A stretch of DNA of 45,052 nucleotides from an uncultured Spirochaetales bacterium (GTDB lineage Bacteria > Spirochaetota > Spirochaetia > Sphaerochaetales > Sphaerochaetaceae): assembly GCA_944390045.1 (NCBI GenBank), contig CALXOO010000016.1, forward strand, positions 1 to 45,052, given 5' to 3'. The notes under the pieces were generated by a model. That model was given only the letters and a program-made list of their open reading frames with translations. It searched no databases and was not told where the DNA came from. Of the stretch, positions 1 to 9,060 are shown piece after piece. The translations under genes and the position numbers were made by a program. Numbering within the stretch: position 1 is the stretch's first letter; each line of letters starts with the position of its first letter.

Positions 1-1103
1 AGGGCAGGTATTCCACTTGCTTTGGCCCCTTCAAACCAGGCCTCCCATCCAGTTCTGGCTTCCACCGCATCTCTCAGATCAAACAGTCTGGACATCTCTT
101 CTTTCATTGCATGACACAGCGACAGATCAGCATGGTCATCGAGAATCTTCATGAGTGCCGCAGACTTCTCTTCAGACAGGTTGCCTCTTCCTGCTAGCAG
201 AATCCATCTTGCACCTTTCACCTCTGAGTACAGACGCTTCTCAGCTTTCACTTCAGCCTTGGGAAATCCTTCTTCATCCATCTTCTTGGCCTGAGCACTA
301 TGCTTCCTGGCTTCCTCAAGCCTCACGACACCGAGAACATCCTTTGCGAACTGTGCCTGCATGTGGTACCTGTCGTAGACAATCTTTGCCTTGGGAAGGT
401 GTTCAGCAACCAAGAGGTTGTAGGATGCATTCATGTCCATAGCCACAGCCTCAACTTCAGACAGGTAATTCATGTCAATTTCCTGAAAGAACTTGGAAAA
501 GTCTGCCTTTGTCCTGCCTTTTCCAACCCACAAGACATCACCTTCATCCAAGTCCATCACACAGGTTGCGTACTTGTGCCCTTTATGGATTGCAAACTCA
601 TCAACGGCAAGGTGCTTTGGCCTGTATCCGTCCTTTGCCAGTTTCTTCTTCCTTTCAGAGATGGCTTCAGCCATTACTCCTTTGTGGAGATGTTTGATCG
701 TATCCCAATGAACACCTGTAATCTTCTGTACTGTGGTTATGGGAATATTGAAGCGTAGGAATGAGCTTATCTATGAAGCTGCACGTTCAGTCATCCGTGT
801 CTGAGGGTATTTGAAAGGAATCTCTTCACTGAAGGTCCTCGAGCATTTCTGGCAGCGGTAACGGTGGTAATTTGCTTCCACATTCTGCCTTGTCCCTGGG
901 TACACAGGCATGTCCCTGAGTCTCATGCTGTAGTTACCACAGATGTGCACTTGGCCATTGCAGAAGGGACATTGCACATCCTCTGTCTCATTGCTGCTCT
1001 TCAGATGGAGAAGCCTATGCTTTCCATCTTCTGCTATTTCAGTGTTGATGTATTCAAAGGGTTGAAGAGACAGGTAGTTTGCTATACTTTGTTCGAAGAG
1101 CAT
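1..1103 (-). pseudogene. ISL3-family transposase, interrupted by an in-frame amber codon and cut by the window edge
   Basis: The first 110 codons (from 1103) encode the zinc-finger N-terminus of ISL3 transposases, with paired cysteines (CPFC, then CQKC). The frame then meets a TAG at 771-773. Past it the same frame stays open to the window edge, and no other stop was found when it was read codon by codon. This second part encodes a helix-turn-helix region and the DDE catalytic domain: AVDEFAIHKGHKY near 600 gives the first Asp, and VAMDMNASY near 430 the second. The third catalytic residue would lie outside the window. The one stop separates the DNA-binding end from the catalytic domain, so this copy is probably inactive, unless the stop is a sequencing error. 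Family assignment is firm; loss of function is inference. Confidence 0.85.
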
Positions 1104-1201
1104 GTGTTCGTCCTTTAGTTTTTGAGTGGTATCTAAACTTTAGAACGCACATGTTCTTCTTTCAATCTAGCCCTTCATCCCCTATCTTTCCGTGAAGAAC
1201 C
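1..1201 (-). mobile_element. ISL3-family insertion sequence, partial
   Basis: The minus strand carries most of an ISL3-type transposase; the window edge cuts off the 3' end. The end at 1201 is proposed from the sequence GGTTCTTCACGG (minus strand, from 1201), which resembles the GG-TCTT-C type ends of ISL3 elements. It lies directly against the T-rich flank of the tRNA-Pro terminator. The other inverted repeat and the 8-bp target duplication are outside the window, so the boundary is inference. Confidence 0.6.
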
Positions 1202-1205
1202 AAGA

Positions 1206-1229
1206 AAAGGGCCTCTTCAAAGGCCCTTT
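1206..1229 (-). terminator. Rho-independent terminator after tRNA-Pro
   Basis: A 9-bp perfect stem (AAAGGGCCT / AGGCCCTTT) has a 6-nt loop. It sits about 25 bp beyond the 3' end of the minus-strand tRNA-Pro. The stem ends in a T-run on that strand, followed by TCTTGG. The proposed insertion sequence end is only about 5 bp away. Confidence 0.75.
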
Positions 1230-1254
1230 CTCAACTGACGATTGTGTTTCCTAG

Positions 1255-1327
1255 TCGGGCAGAGAGGATTTGAACCTCCGACCCCTTGGTCCCGAACCAA
1301 GTGCGCTAGCCCCTGCGCTACTGCCCG
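1255..1327 (-). tRNA. tRNA-Pro (anticodon CGG)
   Basis: A 73-nt cloverleaf reads on the minus strand. The acceptor stem is CGGGCAG/CTGCCCG with discriminator A. The anticodon stem CTTGG/CCAAG encloses the loop TTCGGGA, giving anticodon CGG (reads CCG, proline). The T-arm contains GGTTCAAATCC. No CCA is encoded after the discriminator, so CCA must be added by nucleotidyltransferase. Confidence 0.95.
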
Positions 1328-1338
1328 AAACACGTGCT

Positions 1339-1367
1339 ATTTTCCCCACAAGCGTCCTCTGTGTCAA
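1339..1367 (-). promoter_or_regulatory. Promoter of tRNA-Pro
   Basis: On the minus strand a perfect -35 box TTGACA (1362-1367) is followed by 17 bp and a -10 box GAAAAT (1339-1344). The expected start is a few nucleotides before the tRNA 5' end at 1327. The promoter lies between the stop of the upstream exported-protein gene (1379) and the tRNA. Confidence 0.65.
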
Positions 1368-1378
1368 CCACCTTTCTG

Positions 1379-2590
1379 TTAGAAGGAGAAGTAGGCTCCG
1401 ACATTCCAGTCAAAGAAGTTCCCATACGTTTCCATGTTACTGAAAACATAGCTCACCTCTGCCGAGAGATGCATCATTCCCAGCAACTCAAAGTGGACAT
1501 TGAGTCCGATTTCAGCATAGCCGAAGTTCTTCCAGCCGGCGTTGATGCTGTTATTCGGGATTCCGGAGGCAAGACCGAGGTCCAGAAAGACATATCCGTA
1601 AGGGATCGTGTTGTCTGACAGGAAGTTAGGACCGTACACATACAGCTTGAGCTGGTTCTGCACTATTACCGGGAGGTTAGTGTAGCCGATTCCTGGGAAT
1701 TCGATGACATCGGCGAACTTGGGCACCTGAGAGCCGAGCAGAATCTGCGTATACAGCCTGTCCTCGATGACGATTGCGAGTTTGTTCCAGCGTCTCCAGT
1801 CCTCATCGCTGTACAGGACCTTCGCGTAGGTCGCGTCCATCTGGAGTGAGTAGAAGTCCACACTGGTGTCGAAGAAACTAGGCAGCCTGTTTGCCAGGAA
1901 CCAGGGCGCCAGAGTGACTGTCGCGCTTGCATCAAGACCTTCCCTGTATATCTTGTTGTCTTCCCTGTACATGTTGTCCCACTTGACACTCAGCGAGAGC
2001 GAGTTGGCCAGCATGTAAGCTTCTCCTGCGATGTCAGGTGCTGCCTGGAACCTGGTCTGCGCGTTCCAGTATGTTGTCCCGTTGTTCAGGTTGTGCTCAA
2101 GCAGGTAGTCATCCAGGAAGCTCCGTCCGTTCCTGATGTTGTCGAAGGAGTCGAATGCCTGTTCAAAGCGGACGTTCAGTGCCGCCTCAAGAGAGAGGGC
2201 CATTCCTTCTATGCGCCGGTTGTAGAACATCTCGTTGCGGAAGGCATAGCTGATCTGTGAGTAGAATGATGAATAGTAATACTGGCTGCCGGCTTCCAGC
2301 TCCTGGGCTCCCAGATACTCGCCGGTGAGAGGATCCTGCACCAGACGTCTCTGTGACAGTCCGAAGTTGATATCCATCAGAATGGACGTGTCGACATCAT
2401 CGAACCATCCCAGGTCCTCAACACCCTGTTCTATTTCGGCTGAGGCCGGGAAGTTCGTGATGTTGCCGTATGCGAAGTTCGACATGTGTCCCATTCCTGC
2501 GACGAGCGTGTACGATGTCTGTGCTGCTGCAGGGAAGGCCGCAAGGCCCGCCAGCAGGAGGGACAGGAAGAACTTAACTGTTCTCTTCAT
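1379..2590 (-). CDS. Exported protein, probably an outer-membrane beta-barrel
   Basis: The 403-residue product begins with a clear signal peptide (Lys/Arg start, Leu-rich core, PAAA before QTS) and ends in Phe (YFSF), as many outer-membrane barrels do. The body is rich in aromatic residues and alternating short strands, with no recognisable enzyme motif. The start at 2590 was chosen because the signal peptide begins there; an in-frame start at 2629 would put 13 charged residues in front of it. The start overlaps the end of rlmKL by 17 bp, which suggests translational coupling. I do not recognise the family. Export is well supported; the barrel is inference from composition and the C-terminal Phe. 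Confidence 0.75.
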   Translation of the reverse strand: MKRTVKFFLSLLLAGLAAFPAAAQTSYTLVAGMGHMSNFAYGNITNFPASAEIEQGVEDLGWFDDVDTSILMDINFGLSQRRLVQDPLTGEYLGAQELEAGSQYYYSSFYSQISYAFRNEMFYNRRIEGMALSLEAALNVRFEQAFDSFDNIRNGRSFLDDYLLEHNLNNGTTYWNAQTRFQAAPDIAGEAYMLANSLSLSVKWDNMYREDNKIYREGLDASATVTLAPWFLANRLPSFFDTSVDFYSLQMDATYAKVLYSDEDWRRWNKLAIVIEDRLYTQILLGSQVPKFADVIEFPGIGYTNLPVIVQNQLKLYVYGPNFLSDNTIPYGYVFLDLGLASGIPNNSINAGWKNFGYAEIGLNVHFELLGMMHLSAEVSYVFSNMETYGNFFDWNVGAYFSF

Positions 2591-4814
2591 CAGTTTTCTG
2601 CCTGATTCTGACAACACGCCTCTTCTCACCCGTGATTTTGTACTTGTGCCTGATCAGATAGCACTTGTGGATCTTCATGTCGCGTTCGAAGTCGCGTCCT
2701 ATTGTCTGTTCACTGATGTCTTCTACAGAGTACTTGTCCGTGATGTAGTCATCCAGCCTGAAACGGCGGAAGTTGCAGCTGAAGATCATCACGCCATCCT
2801 GCACCAGATGCATCATGGCGGCGTCAATCAGGCGGCTGTGGTCCTTCTGCACGTCGAAGCTGTCCCGTGACTTGCCGTTTGAGAAAGTCGGAGGGTCACA
2901 GAAGATCAGGTCATAGCGGTCATATGTGTCCCAGAGGTACTGGATCGCATCAGAGCGGTAGAAGAAGTTGCCGATGTCGGTGGAGTAGCCGTTGAGCTTG
3001 AAGTTTTCCATTGCCCAGTCCAGATAGGTCGCCGACGTGTCGACGCTGGTAGTGCTCAGCGCACCGCCCTTGACGGCATTCAGACTCGCAGTGCCTGTGT
3101 AGCAGAAGAGATTCAGGAACCTCTTTCCCTCTGCATGGTCCTGGATGTACTTCCTGATCGGTCTGTGGTCTAGGAAGATGCCGGTGTCAATGTAGTCCGT
3201 GAAGTTAGCCAGGAAGGCCAGCCCGTTCTCATGGCAGACCTGGAACTTGTCCACGCTGCTCAGCTTGCGGTACTGGTCCTTTCCTCTCTGCTGGCTGCGG
3301 ACCTTGACATGGATGTTTTCATAATCTATGCCGGTTGCCCTTTCGGTTGCCAGGACAAGCTCCTCAAGCCTCCGCTTCGCATCTTCCGGATCTATGGTAT
3401 CGGGTGCGGCGTATTCGGCAAGATTGATCTCACGTCCCTCATACATGTCAATTGCGGCACTGTATTCAGGCATGTCCGCGTCATAGATCCTGTAGCAGGT
3501 CACGCCTTCCTTTTCCATGAGCGGCCTGATTTCGGAAAGATTCTTCTTCAGCCTGTTGTATGCCATCTGCGCACCGGCTGACAGCGGGGCGGCAAGGCGT
3601 TCCTGCCTGCGCTGCTTCGCCCGTTCGATCATGGCGTTCTTCTCTTCATCGGTGAAGACGTGGTAATGGGCAAGCTGACAGAGGATGCCTCCATTGAAGA
3701 GTGTGTTTGTCCTCTGCGGCTTCATGTCGATATTCGAAAGCAGTGTGCTGTCCGCAGTCAGCAGAGCTGCCTGCCAGCCCTTGAAAAGGTTCTGGATGGT
3801 GTTTCCGATGGCCTTGTAGAGCTGTTTCACATCAACTTCGTCAAGTCTTATGCCGTATGGAGGATCGGTGACGATGCAACCGGAGGGAGAGGGCACATCC
3901 TCTTCCGTCATCTTTGTGAAGTCCTTGACTGAAAAGTCAATGTAGTCATAGACTCCGGCCTTCAGTGCGGCGGCCTTTGCCTTCTCGACATTCATGCGGC
4001 TGATGTCGCTGGCATAGATCCTGAAACTGCGCCTGCGTCCTTCCTCTGCCTGGTCTGACAGCTCATCAAGGACGCTGTTGTAGATTTCCTGGTCGAAGTT
4101 CTCAAGTTTCTCGAAAGCATAGGGTGTCTTGCGCGACAGCCCGGGTGCCAGGCCGGCCGCGATGGCGGCAGCCTCTATCGGGATTGTGCCGACACCGCAG
4201 AACGGATCCATCAGCGGGAGGATGTCTCCGTCCAGCACGCTCTTGTACCAGTCGCTCCTGTAGAGCACCGCACTGGCCAGATTCTCCTTCAGCACGGCAT
4301 CAACACTGCCTTCGCGGTAGCCCCTCTTGTAGAGGGCCGGGCCGGAGAAGTCGGCATAGATTATGGCTTTCTCACCCTTGATGTGAAGGTGGAAGGTGAT
4401 GTCGGGGTTCTCTGTGTCGACATCAGGCCTCATTCCGTTGTTGACATCCTTGAGCCTGTCGACGATGGCATCCTTGAGCCTGAGGGCGGCGAAGTGGCCG
4501 TTCTTGAGCCAGTTGCAGGACTGCACAGTCTGTGTGACCTGGAAGGTCTTTCCGAGTGTCATGTACTCCTCCCAGGGAACCTGGAGACATGAGTCATACA
4601 GTGCGTCAGCACTGTCTATTCCCTCATCATAGAAGAGGGACAGCAGCACCCGGCTTGCTATGCGGCTTGTCATCGTGAATCTGTATCCGACTCTGAGATC
4701 GCCTGTGAACTGTACTCCGTTTCCAGTGGTCCTGACCTGCTGGGAGCCGGCTCTTTCGGCCTCCCTGGCCACCAGGTCCTGCTGGTTGGCGGCCGACTGT
4801 GCAAAAAAGATCAT
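2574..4814 (-). CDS. rlmL: Bifunctional 23S rRNA methyltransferase RlmKL (m2G2445 / m7G2069)
   Basis: The 746-residue protein matches the E. coli RlmL (YcbY) layout: a THUMP RNA-binding domain in the first ~160 residues, an RlmL methyltransferase with the catalytic motif DPPYG near residue 315, and a second RlmK methyltransferase with an SAM-binding stretch (NLFCYTGTAS) and CDPPTFSNG near residue 638. Known members methylate G2445 (N2) and G2069 (N7) of 23S rRNA using SAM during 50S assembly. The start is supported by AGGAG 7 nt upstream, inside the end of hsp33, whose stop is 1 bp away. It is co-transcribed with hsp33 upstream and the exported-protein gene downstream. It is slightly longer than the E. 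coli protein (702 residues). Confidence 0.93.
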   Translation of the reverse strand: MIFFAQSAANQQDLVAREAERAGSQQVRTTGNGVQFTGDLRVGYRFTMTSRIASRVLLSLFYDEGIDSADALYDSCLQVPWEEYMTLGKTFQVTQTVQSCNWLKNGHFAALRLKDAIVDRLKDVNNGMRPDVDTENPDITFHLHIKGEKAIIYADFSGPALYKRGYREGSVDAVLKENLASAVLYRSDWYKSVLDGDILPLMDPFCGVGTIPIEAAAIAAGLAPGLSRKTPYAFEKLENFDQEIYNSVLDELSDQAEEGRRRSFRIYASDISRMNVEKAKAAALKAGVYDYIDFSVKDFTKMTEEDVPSPSGCIVTDPPYGIRLDEVDVKQLYKAIGNTIQNLFKGWQAALLTADSTLLSNIDMKPQRTNTLFNGGILCQLAHYHVFTDEEKNAMIERAKQRRQERLAAPLSAGAQMAYNRLKKNLSEIRPLMEKEGVTCYRIYDADMPEYSAAIDMYEGREINLAEYAAPDTIDPEDAKRRLEELVLATERATGIDYENIHVKVRSQQRGKDQYRKLSSVDKFQVCHENGLAFLANFTDYIDTGIFLDHRPIRKYIQDHAEGKRFLNLFCYTGTASLNAVKGGALSTTSVDTSATYLDWAMENFKLNGYSTDIGNFFYRSDAIQYLWDTYDRYDLIFCDPPTFSNGKSRDSFDVQKDHSRLIDAAMMHLVQDGVMIFSCNFRRFRLDDYITDKYSVEDISEQTIGRDFERDMKIHKCYLIRHKYKITGEKRRVVRIRQKTDEENS

Positions 4815-4815
4815 T

Positions 4816-5745
4816 TCATTCTCCTATTTTGAAAAGCGTTTCCACGTCGCTCTTCGTAAATGTGTATACTGTTCCGCAGTTGAAGCATTCCAGCTGGAGG
4901 GGGAAGTGGCCGGAAAGGATCTCATCCTTCTCCTTCTGCGGAAGCCTGGCAAGATAGTCCTGGAAATGCTGCCTTGTGCAGGGGCACGAGAAGGCTATGA
5001 AGCTGCTCTCGAGTTTCTCAGGGGAAAAGTCGCCGAACTGTTGTCTCACATAGTCCTCTGCCGTCATCCGCTCTCCGACAGCCTGGCCCAGGTTCGCAAG
5101 ATGTCCACAGCGTTCAGACAGGTCCTCCAGTGTCTTCTCGTCGCATCCGGGCATGGCCTGAATGAAGAGGCCTCCCGCGCCGACAACGTTGCCGTTCCTG
5201 TCGAAGTGCAGTGAGATGTAGAAGAGGGTGGGTGTCTGCTCGCTCTCCTGGAAATAGACCGCGAGGTCCTTGGCGATGTTACCGTATTCAAGCATAACCG
5301 TTCCACTTACCGGTTCCCTGCTGCCCTCCAGCACTTTGCTGATGGTCAGGAATCCCGGCCCGAAGAGCATTGAGGTGTCCAGTGTCTCAAGCGGCTTGTC
5401 GAGCCTGATGGGATTCTCCACCAGGTATCCTCGCACGGCGCCCACTGCCCAGGACTCGATGCTTATGCCCTTGATGGGGCCGCCGCATTCGATTGTCATC
5501 TGGATCCTGTCGTCTCCTTTGACGCAGCTTGTCAAAAGCAGACCTGCTATGTATGCCTGTCCCAGGACATAGGTCTCCAGCAGTCCTGTCCTGTGATTTG
5601 CCTTCATCTGGTTGACTGTGTGTGTTGCGCTCACCAGCGTCATTCTGACCTTGCCTCCGGCCAGCAGGAAGATGTCCCTGCTGTCATCCGGGAGACTGTC
5701 AAGGAGAGTTTTCAGCTCCTTGTTCTCGATAGGGCTTTTTACCAT
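4816..5745 (-). CDS. hslO: Redox-regulated chaperone Hsp33
   Basis: The 309-residue protein has the Hsp33 fold sequence throughout and the C-terminal zinc redox switch: CPC near residue 253 and CFNC near 286-289. In known members the four cysteines bind zinc when reduced; on oxidation they form disulfides and switch on holdase activity in the cytoplasm. The ATG at 5745 (MVKSPIEN) was preferred over an in-frame GTG at 5847. The longer start would read through the mgl terminator hairpin and add 34 residues with no family counterpart. The SD is weak (TAGG). The gene heads an operon with rlmKL, consistent with a stress or translation role. Confidence 0.92.
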   Translation of the reverse strand: MVKSPIENKELKTLLDSLPDDSRDIFLLAGGKVRMTLVSATHTVNQMKANHRTGLLETYVLGQAYIAGLLLTSCVKGDDRIQMTIECGGPIKGISIESWAVGAVRGYLVENPIRLDKPLETLDTSMLFGPGFLTISKVLEGSREPVSGTVMLEYGNIAKDLAVYFQESEQTPTLFYISLHFDRNGNVVGAGGLFIQAMPGCDEKTLEDLSERCGHLANLGQAVGERMTAEDYVRQQFGDFSPEKLESSFIAFSCPCTRQHFQDYLARLPQKEKDEILSGHFPLQLECFNCGTVYTFTKSDVETLFKIGE

Positions 5746-5790
5746 GGTGCCTAATATATCGAAATGGGGGGAATTGAGGAAGATGTTTTG

Positions 5791-5821
5791 CAAAAAAGAA
5801 ATGACCGCCGGTTCCCGGCGG
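5791..5821 (-). terminator. Terminator of the mgl operon
   Basis: On the minus strand a perfect 7-bp G+C stem (CCGCCGG/CCGGCGG, 3-nt loop, 5805-5821) is followed by TCATTTCTTTTTTG. It lies 23 bp after the mglC stop and before the hsp33 start, separating the two transcription units. Confidence 0.85.
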
Positions 5822-5843
5822 CCGTCCTGATATGTGATATGGA

Positions 5844-7517
5844 TCACTTCTTCTTGAGGTACTTCACGCTGTCCAGGGCGACGGCGGCGATGATGATCGC
5901 ACCCTTGAACACGAACTGGAGGTTCGTGTCGATTCCCAGGAAGGTGAGACAGTAAGTCAGTCCGGTGAAGATGATGACACCGATGATGGCGCCTCCGATC
6001 TTTCCAATACCTCCGTTGAATGAGATTCCGCCGACGACGCAGGCCGCGATGGCATCTGTCTCATAGCCCTGTCCGGTTCCGGCAGAGGCATTGGCACGGA
6101 AGGCTTCGAGGAAGGCTCCACAGCCGTAGAAGATTCCGGCCATGATGAAGACTCCCATTGTGACCTTGAAGACCGAGATTCCGGACACGGCCGCAGCCTC
6201 GCTGTTGCCTCCGACCGCATACATGTTCTTTCCGAATGTTGTCTTGTTCCAGATGAACCAGGCCACGACACAGGCGACAACTGCAGGAATGATCAGCTTC
6301 GGGAATGTGATCAGCTGACCGTTGATGATTCCCAGTTCCCAGCGACCTCCGAGCAGATCCTTGATTCCGCTGTCGATTGAGCCTACAGGAGTTCCGCTGG
6401 TTCCGAAGAAGAGCAGACCGTAGATGATCAGCTGAGTCGACATTGTCGAGATGAAGGGATGGATCTTCAGCTTGGCAGTGAATACACCGGAGAAGCAGGC
6501 GAATGCGACGCAGAGGATGACTGACAGCAGGAGTGCGATTACGACCCTGAGGCCCATCGGGATTCCGTCGAAGTTCCAGGGCGCGGCTCCGAAGAGCGTG
6601 ACAATGTTTGTCCCCCTGTGCAGCAGCAGTCCTGTCGTGACGGATCCCAGCGCGACCATACGGCCTACTGAAAGGTCCGTTCCGGCAAGGAGGATCAGAC
6701 CGGCGACACCGAGTGCATAGAACATCCTGGTCGAGCATTGCTCAAGGATTGTCAGAATGTTCGGCAGTGAGAAGAGGGCGCCTCTTCCCTGGAGCGGTGC
6801 TATGACGACACAGACAATGAAGAAGATGATGACCGCGATGTAGAGTCCGTTGTTCAGGAAGAAAGTCGACATCTTGAAGCGGTTGATGTACTCTCTCCAC
6901 TTAAGTGTCATGTCTTCCTTGAAGTTGGTCTTTCCGTTGCGCAGTGTGCGGTTTGTCTGCACATGATCGACATAGGCCTGGCTCTTGGCTGCCTTGGCTC
7001 TGTCCACGTTTGTGGTGTAGTGGCTCCTGGCATCGAAGATCGCCGACTTTTCCTCGTAGCGGATCTGCCCGATCTCGTCCTTGCGTGCCTTTGCATCGCT
7101 TATCGTGACCGCGCTGATTCTCTTTTCGGTATTGGCCTTTATCTGGGCGACCTTTGAATTGAACTCCTCCTTGTAGGCTGCGATCTTCGCATCTTCTTCG
7201 GCGTAGACACGCTTCTCGATCTCGGCGCTGAGCGTGTTCACATAGGCCACAGCCTCCTTCGTCAGCGCGTCAATCTCGCCCTTATGGCTTGCCGCATCGG
7301 CGTTCGCGACTGCTATCTGCTTCTTGCAGTCCTCAATCAGCTTGGTCTTTGTCTCGCTGGAGAGCATCTTGCTCTTCTTCGTGGCTGTGATCTGCTGCTT
7401 GAGGTCGCTGACGCGGGTGACGCCTGTGCTTCTCAATTCGGCCAGCTTCGAGATGTATTGCCTGACTTTGAGGTCCTCATCAAGAGCTGCCGGTACATTA
7501 GTCATGTTGGTTGCCAT
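5844..7517 (-). CDS. mglC: Galactose/glucose ABC transporter permease MglC with an extra ~210-residue helical N-terminus
   Basis: Residues ~211-557 are a standard sugar permease of the MglC/RbsC group: several hydrophobic helices and the conserved ALGVAGLILLAGTDLSVGR stretch near residue 270. E. coli MglC is about 336 residues; this one has 557. The extra residues 1-210 are highly charged, rich in Ala, Lys and Glu, without hydrophobic segments, and look like a long coiled coil. The long start is well supported: GAGGAGGAG sits just upstream of the ATG at 7517, 14 bp after the mglA stop. The extension would lie in the cytoplasm next to MglA, so a role in assembly or regulation is possible (inference). 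Related treponemes may share it; I could not check. The gene ends the mglBAC operon. Confidence 0.92.
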   Translation of the reverse strand: MATNMTNVPAALDEDLKVRQYISKLAELRSTGVTRVSDLKQQITATKKSKMLSSETKTKLIEDCKKQIAVANADAASHKGEIDALTKEAVAYVNTLSAEIEKRVYAEEDAKIAAYKEEFNSKVAQIKANTEKRISAVTISDAKARKDEIGQIRYEEKSAIFDARSHYTTNVDRAKAAKSQAYVDHVQTNRTLRNGKTNFKEDMTLKWREYINRFKMSTFFLNNGLYIAVIIFFIVCVVIAPLQGRGALFSLPNILTILEQCSTRMFYALGVAGLILLAGTDLSVGRMVALGSVTTGLLLHRGTNIVTLFGAAPWNFDGIPMGLRVVIALLLSVILCVAFACFSGVFTAKLKIHPFISTMSTQLIIYGLLFFGTSGTPVGSIDSGIKDLLGGRWELGIINGQLITFPKLIIPAVVACVVAWFIWNKTTFGKNMYAVGGNSEAAAVSGISVFKVTMGVFIMAGIFYGCGAFLEAFRANASAGTGQGYETDAIAACVVGGISFNGGIGKIGGAIIGVIIFTGLTYCLTFLGIDTNLQFVFKGAIIIAAVALDSVKYLKKK

Positions 7518-7531
7518 TTACTCCTCCTCTT

Positions 7532-9025
7532 TTACAGATACATAGCAGAAAGACGCAGCAGCTCTTCCTGGTTGGTGTTCTTCGTTTCCACAATGCCGGC
7601 CAGACGGTGGTTCGACATGACGGCTATCCTGTTCGTGATGCCGAGAATTTCCGGCATCTCGGACGAGACAACAATGATAGTCTTTCCGTTCTTTGCCATT
7701 TCGATGATGAGCTGGTAGATCTCATACTTGGCACCGACATCGATACCTCTGGTGGGCTCGTCCATCAGGAACACGTTCGGCTCTCTCTCCATCCACTTTC
7801 CTATGATGACCTTCTGCTGGTTTCCTCCGGAGAGGGCAGTGATGAGCTCATCGCAGGAGACGCATTTTGTGTTCATCTGCCTGATCTGGCGGTTTGCCGC
7901 CTCTGTCATGAGACGGTTGTTGAGCATTTTGTGCGTCTTGTAGCTGTCAAGGTTCGTGATGACTGTGTTGAAACGTATTGTGTCCTTGCCGAACATGCCG
8001 TTGAGCTTGCGCTCCTCCGTAACGAGGGCGAAGTCGTAGTCCATGGCGTCCTTTGAGGACTTGAACCTCAGCGGCCTACCGTCCAGGATCAGGCGCCCGG
8101 AGGCAATTGTCCTGATGCCGAACATCGACTCGAGCAGCTCACTACGTCCGGCGCCGACAAGACCGTAGAGTCCGAAAATCTCGCCCTTGCGCACAGTGAA
8201 GGTGATGTCTTCCAGCTTTGGATCGTACTTGGTCGTCAGATGGCTGACCACCAGATAGTCCCTGCCGGGCACATTGTCGACATCAGGGAACCTCTTGTCC
8301 AGCGAGCGGCCGACCATGGCGCTGATCAGCTCATTCATGGTCGTGTCCTTCGTCTTCTTGGTCATGATCAGCTTGCCGTCACGGAGGACTGAGACTGTGT
8401 CGCAGATCTCGAAGATCTCGTCCATTTTGTGCGAGATGTAGATGAATGACACTCCCTTTGCCTTGAGCTCATTGACGATCGAGAAGAGCTTCTTGACCTC
8501 GCGCTCCGTCAGCGAGCTCGTCGGCTCGTCAAGCACGATGATCTTTGCGTTATAGCTCACGGCCTTCGCGATTTCGACCATCTGGCGCTGGCTGACGGAC
8601 ATGGTCCTCATGATGGTTGTCGGGTTGACATTCATGTTGAGGGAGGCAAAAAGCTTGTTTGCCTCTGTCAACATTTTGTTCTCGTCGATGATTCCGCCCC
8701 TGGTGGGGTAGCGGCCGAGGAACAGGTTGTCCGTGACAGAGCGGTCAAGGCACTGGTTCAGCTCCTGGTGGACCATGGCCACTCCGTTCTCCAGCGCCTC
8801 CTTCGGGCTGTTGAAGTTGATGCTTCTGCCGTCGAAGACGAACTGTCCCTCATCCTTGGCGTAGATTCCGAATAGGCACTTCATCATCGTTGACTTTCCG
8901 GCTCCGTTCTCTCCCATGAGACCGAGCACAGAACCTTTTTCCAGCGTGAGGTTGATGCCGTCGAGGACCTTGTTCTTCGCAAAGGACTTGGAAAGGTTTT
9001 TTATTTCTAGAATCGTGTTGTCCAT
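7532..9025 (-). CDS. mglA: Galactose/glucose ABC transporter ATP-binding protein MglA
   Basis: The ~497-residue protein has two tandem ABC domains, as in MglA/RbsA. The first has Walker A GENGAGKST and signature SVSQRQMVEIA. The second has the altered P-loop GLVGAGRSEL usual for this family and signature LSGGNQQKV. It powers sugar import through MglC. The ATG at 9025 (MDNTILEIKN) matches the family start. An in-frame TTG at 9055 would place 10 unrelated residues in front. Upstream of the ATG, GGAGGA and TCCTCC can pair into a small hairpin (about 9039-9053), which may tune translation. It is the second gene of mglBAC, separated from mglB by a ~107-bp gap with two hairpins. Confidence 0.94.
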   Translation of the reverse strand: MDNTILEIKNLSKSFAKNKVLDGINLTLEKGSVLGLMGENGAGKSTMMKCLFGIYAKDEGQFVFDGRSINFNSPKEALENGVAMVHQELNQCLDRSVTDNLFLGRYPTRGGIIDENKMLTEANKLFASLNMNVNPTTIMRTMSVSQRQMVEIAKAVSYNAKIIVLDEPTSSLTEREVKKLFSIVNELKAKGVSFIYISHKMDEIFEICDTVSVLRDGKLIMTKKTKDTTMNELISAMVGRSLDKRFPDVDNVPGRDYLVVSHLTTKYDPKLEDITFTVRKGEIFGLYGLVGAGRSELLESMFGIRTIASGRLILDGRPLRFKSSKDAMDYDFALVTEERKLNGMFGKDTIRFNTVITNLDSYKTHKMLNNRLMTEAANRQIRQMNTKCVSCDELITALSGGNQQKVIIGKWMEREPNVFLMDEPTRGIDVGAKYEIYQLIIEMAKNGKTIIVVSSEMPEILGITNRIAVMSNHRLAGIVETKNTNQEELLRLSAMYL

Positions 9026-9060
9026 ATCACTCTTTGCGGGAGGAATATCCTCCAAAATTC

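Noticed and set aside
5746..5847. GTG start giving Hsp33 a 34-residue extension
   Set aside because: It would translate through the mgl terminator, and Hsp33 homologues begin near the later ATG.
9026..9055. TTG start for mglA
   Set aside because: The extra 10 residues have no match in the family. The GGAGG that follows the TTG suggests a regulatory hairpin rather than coding sequence.
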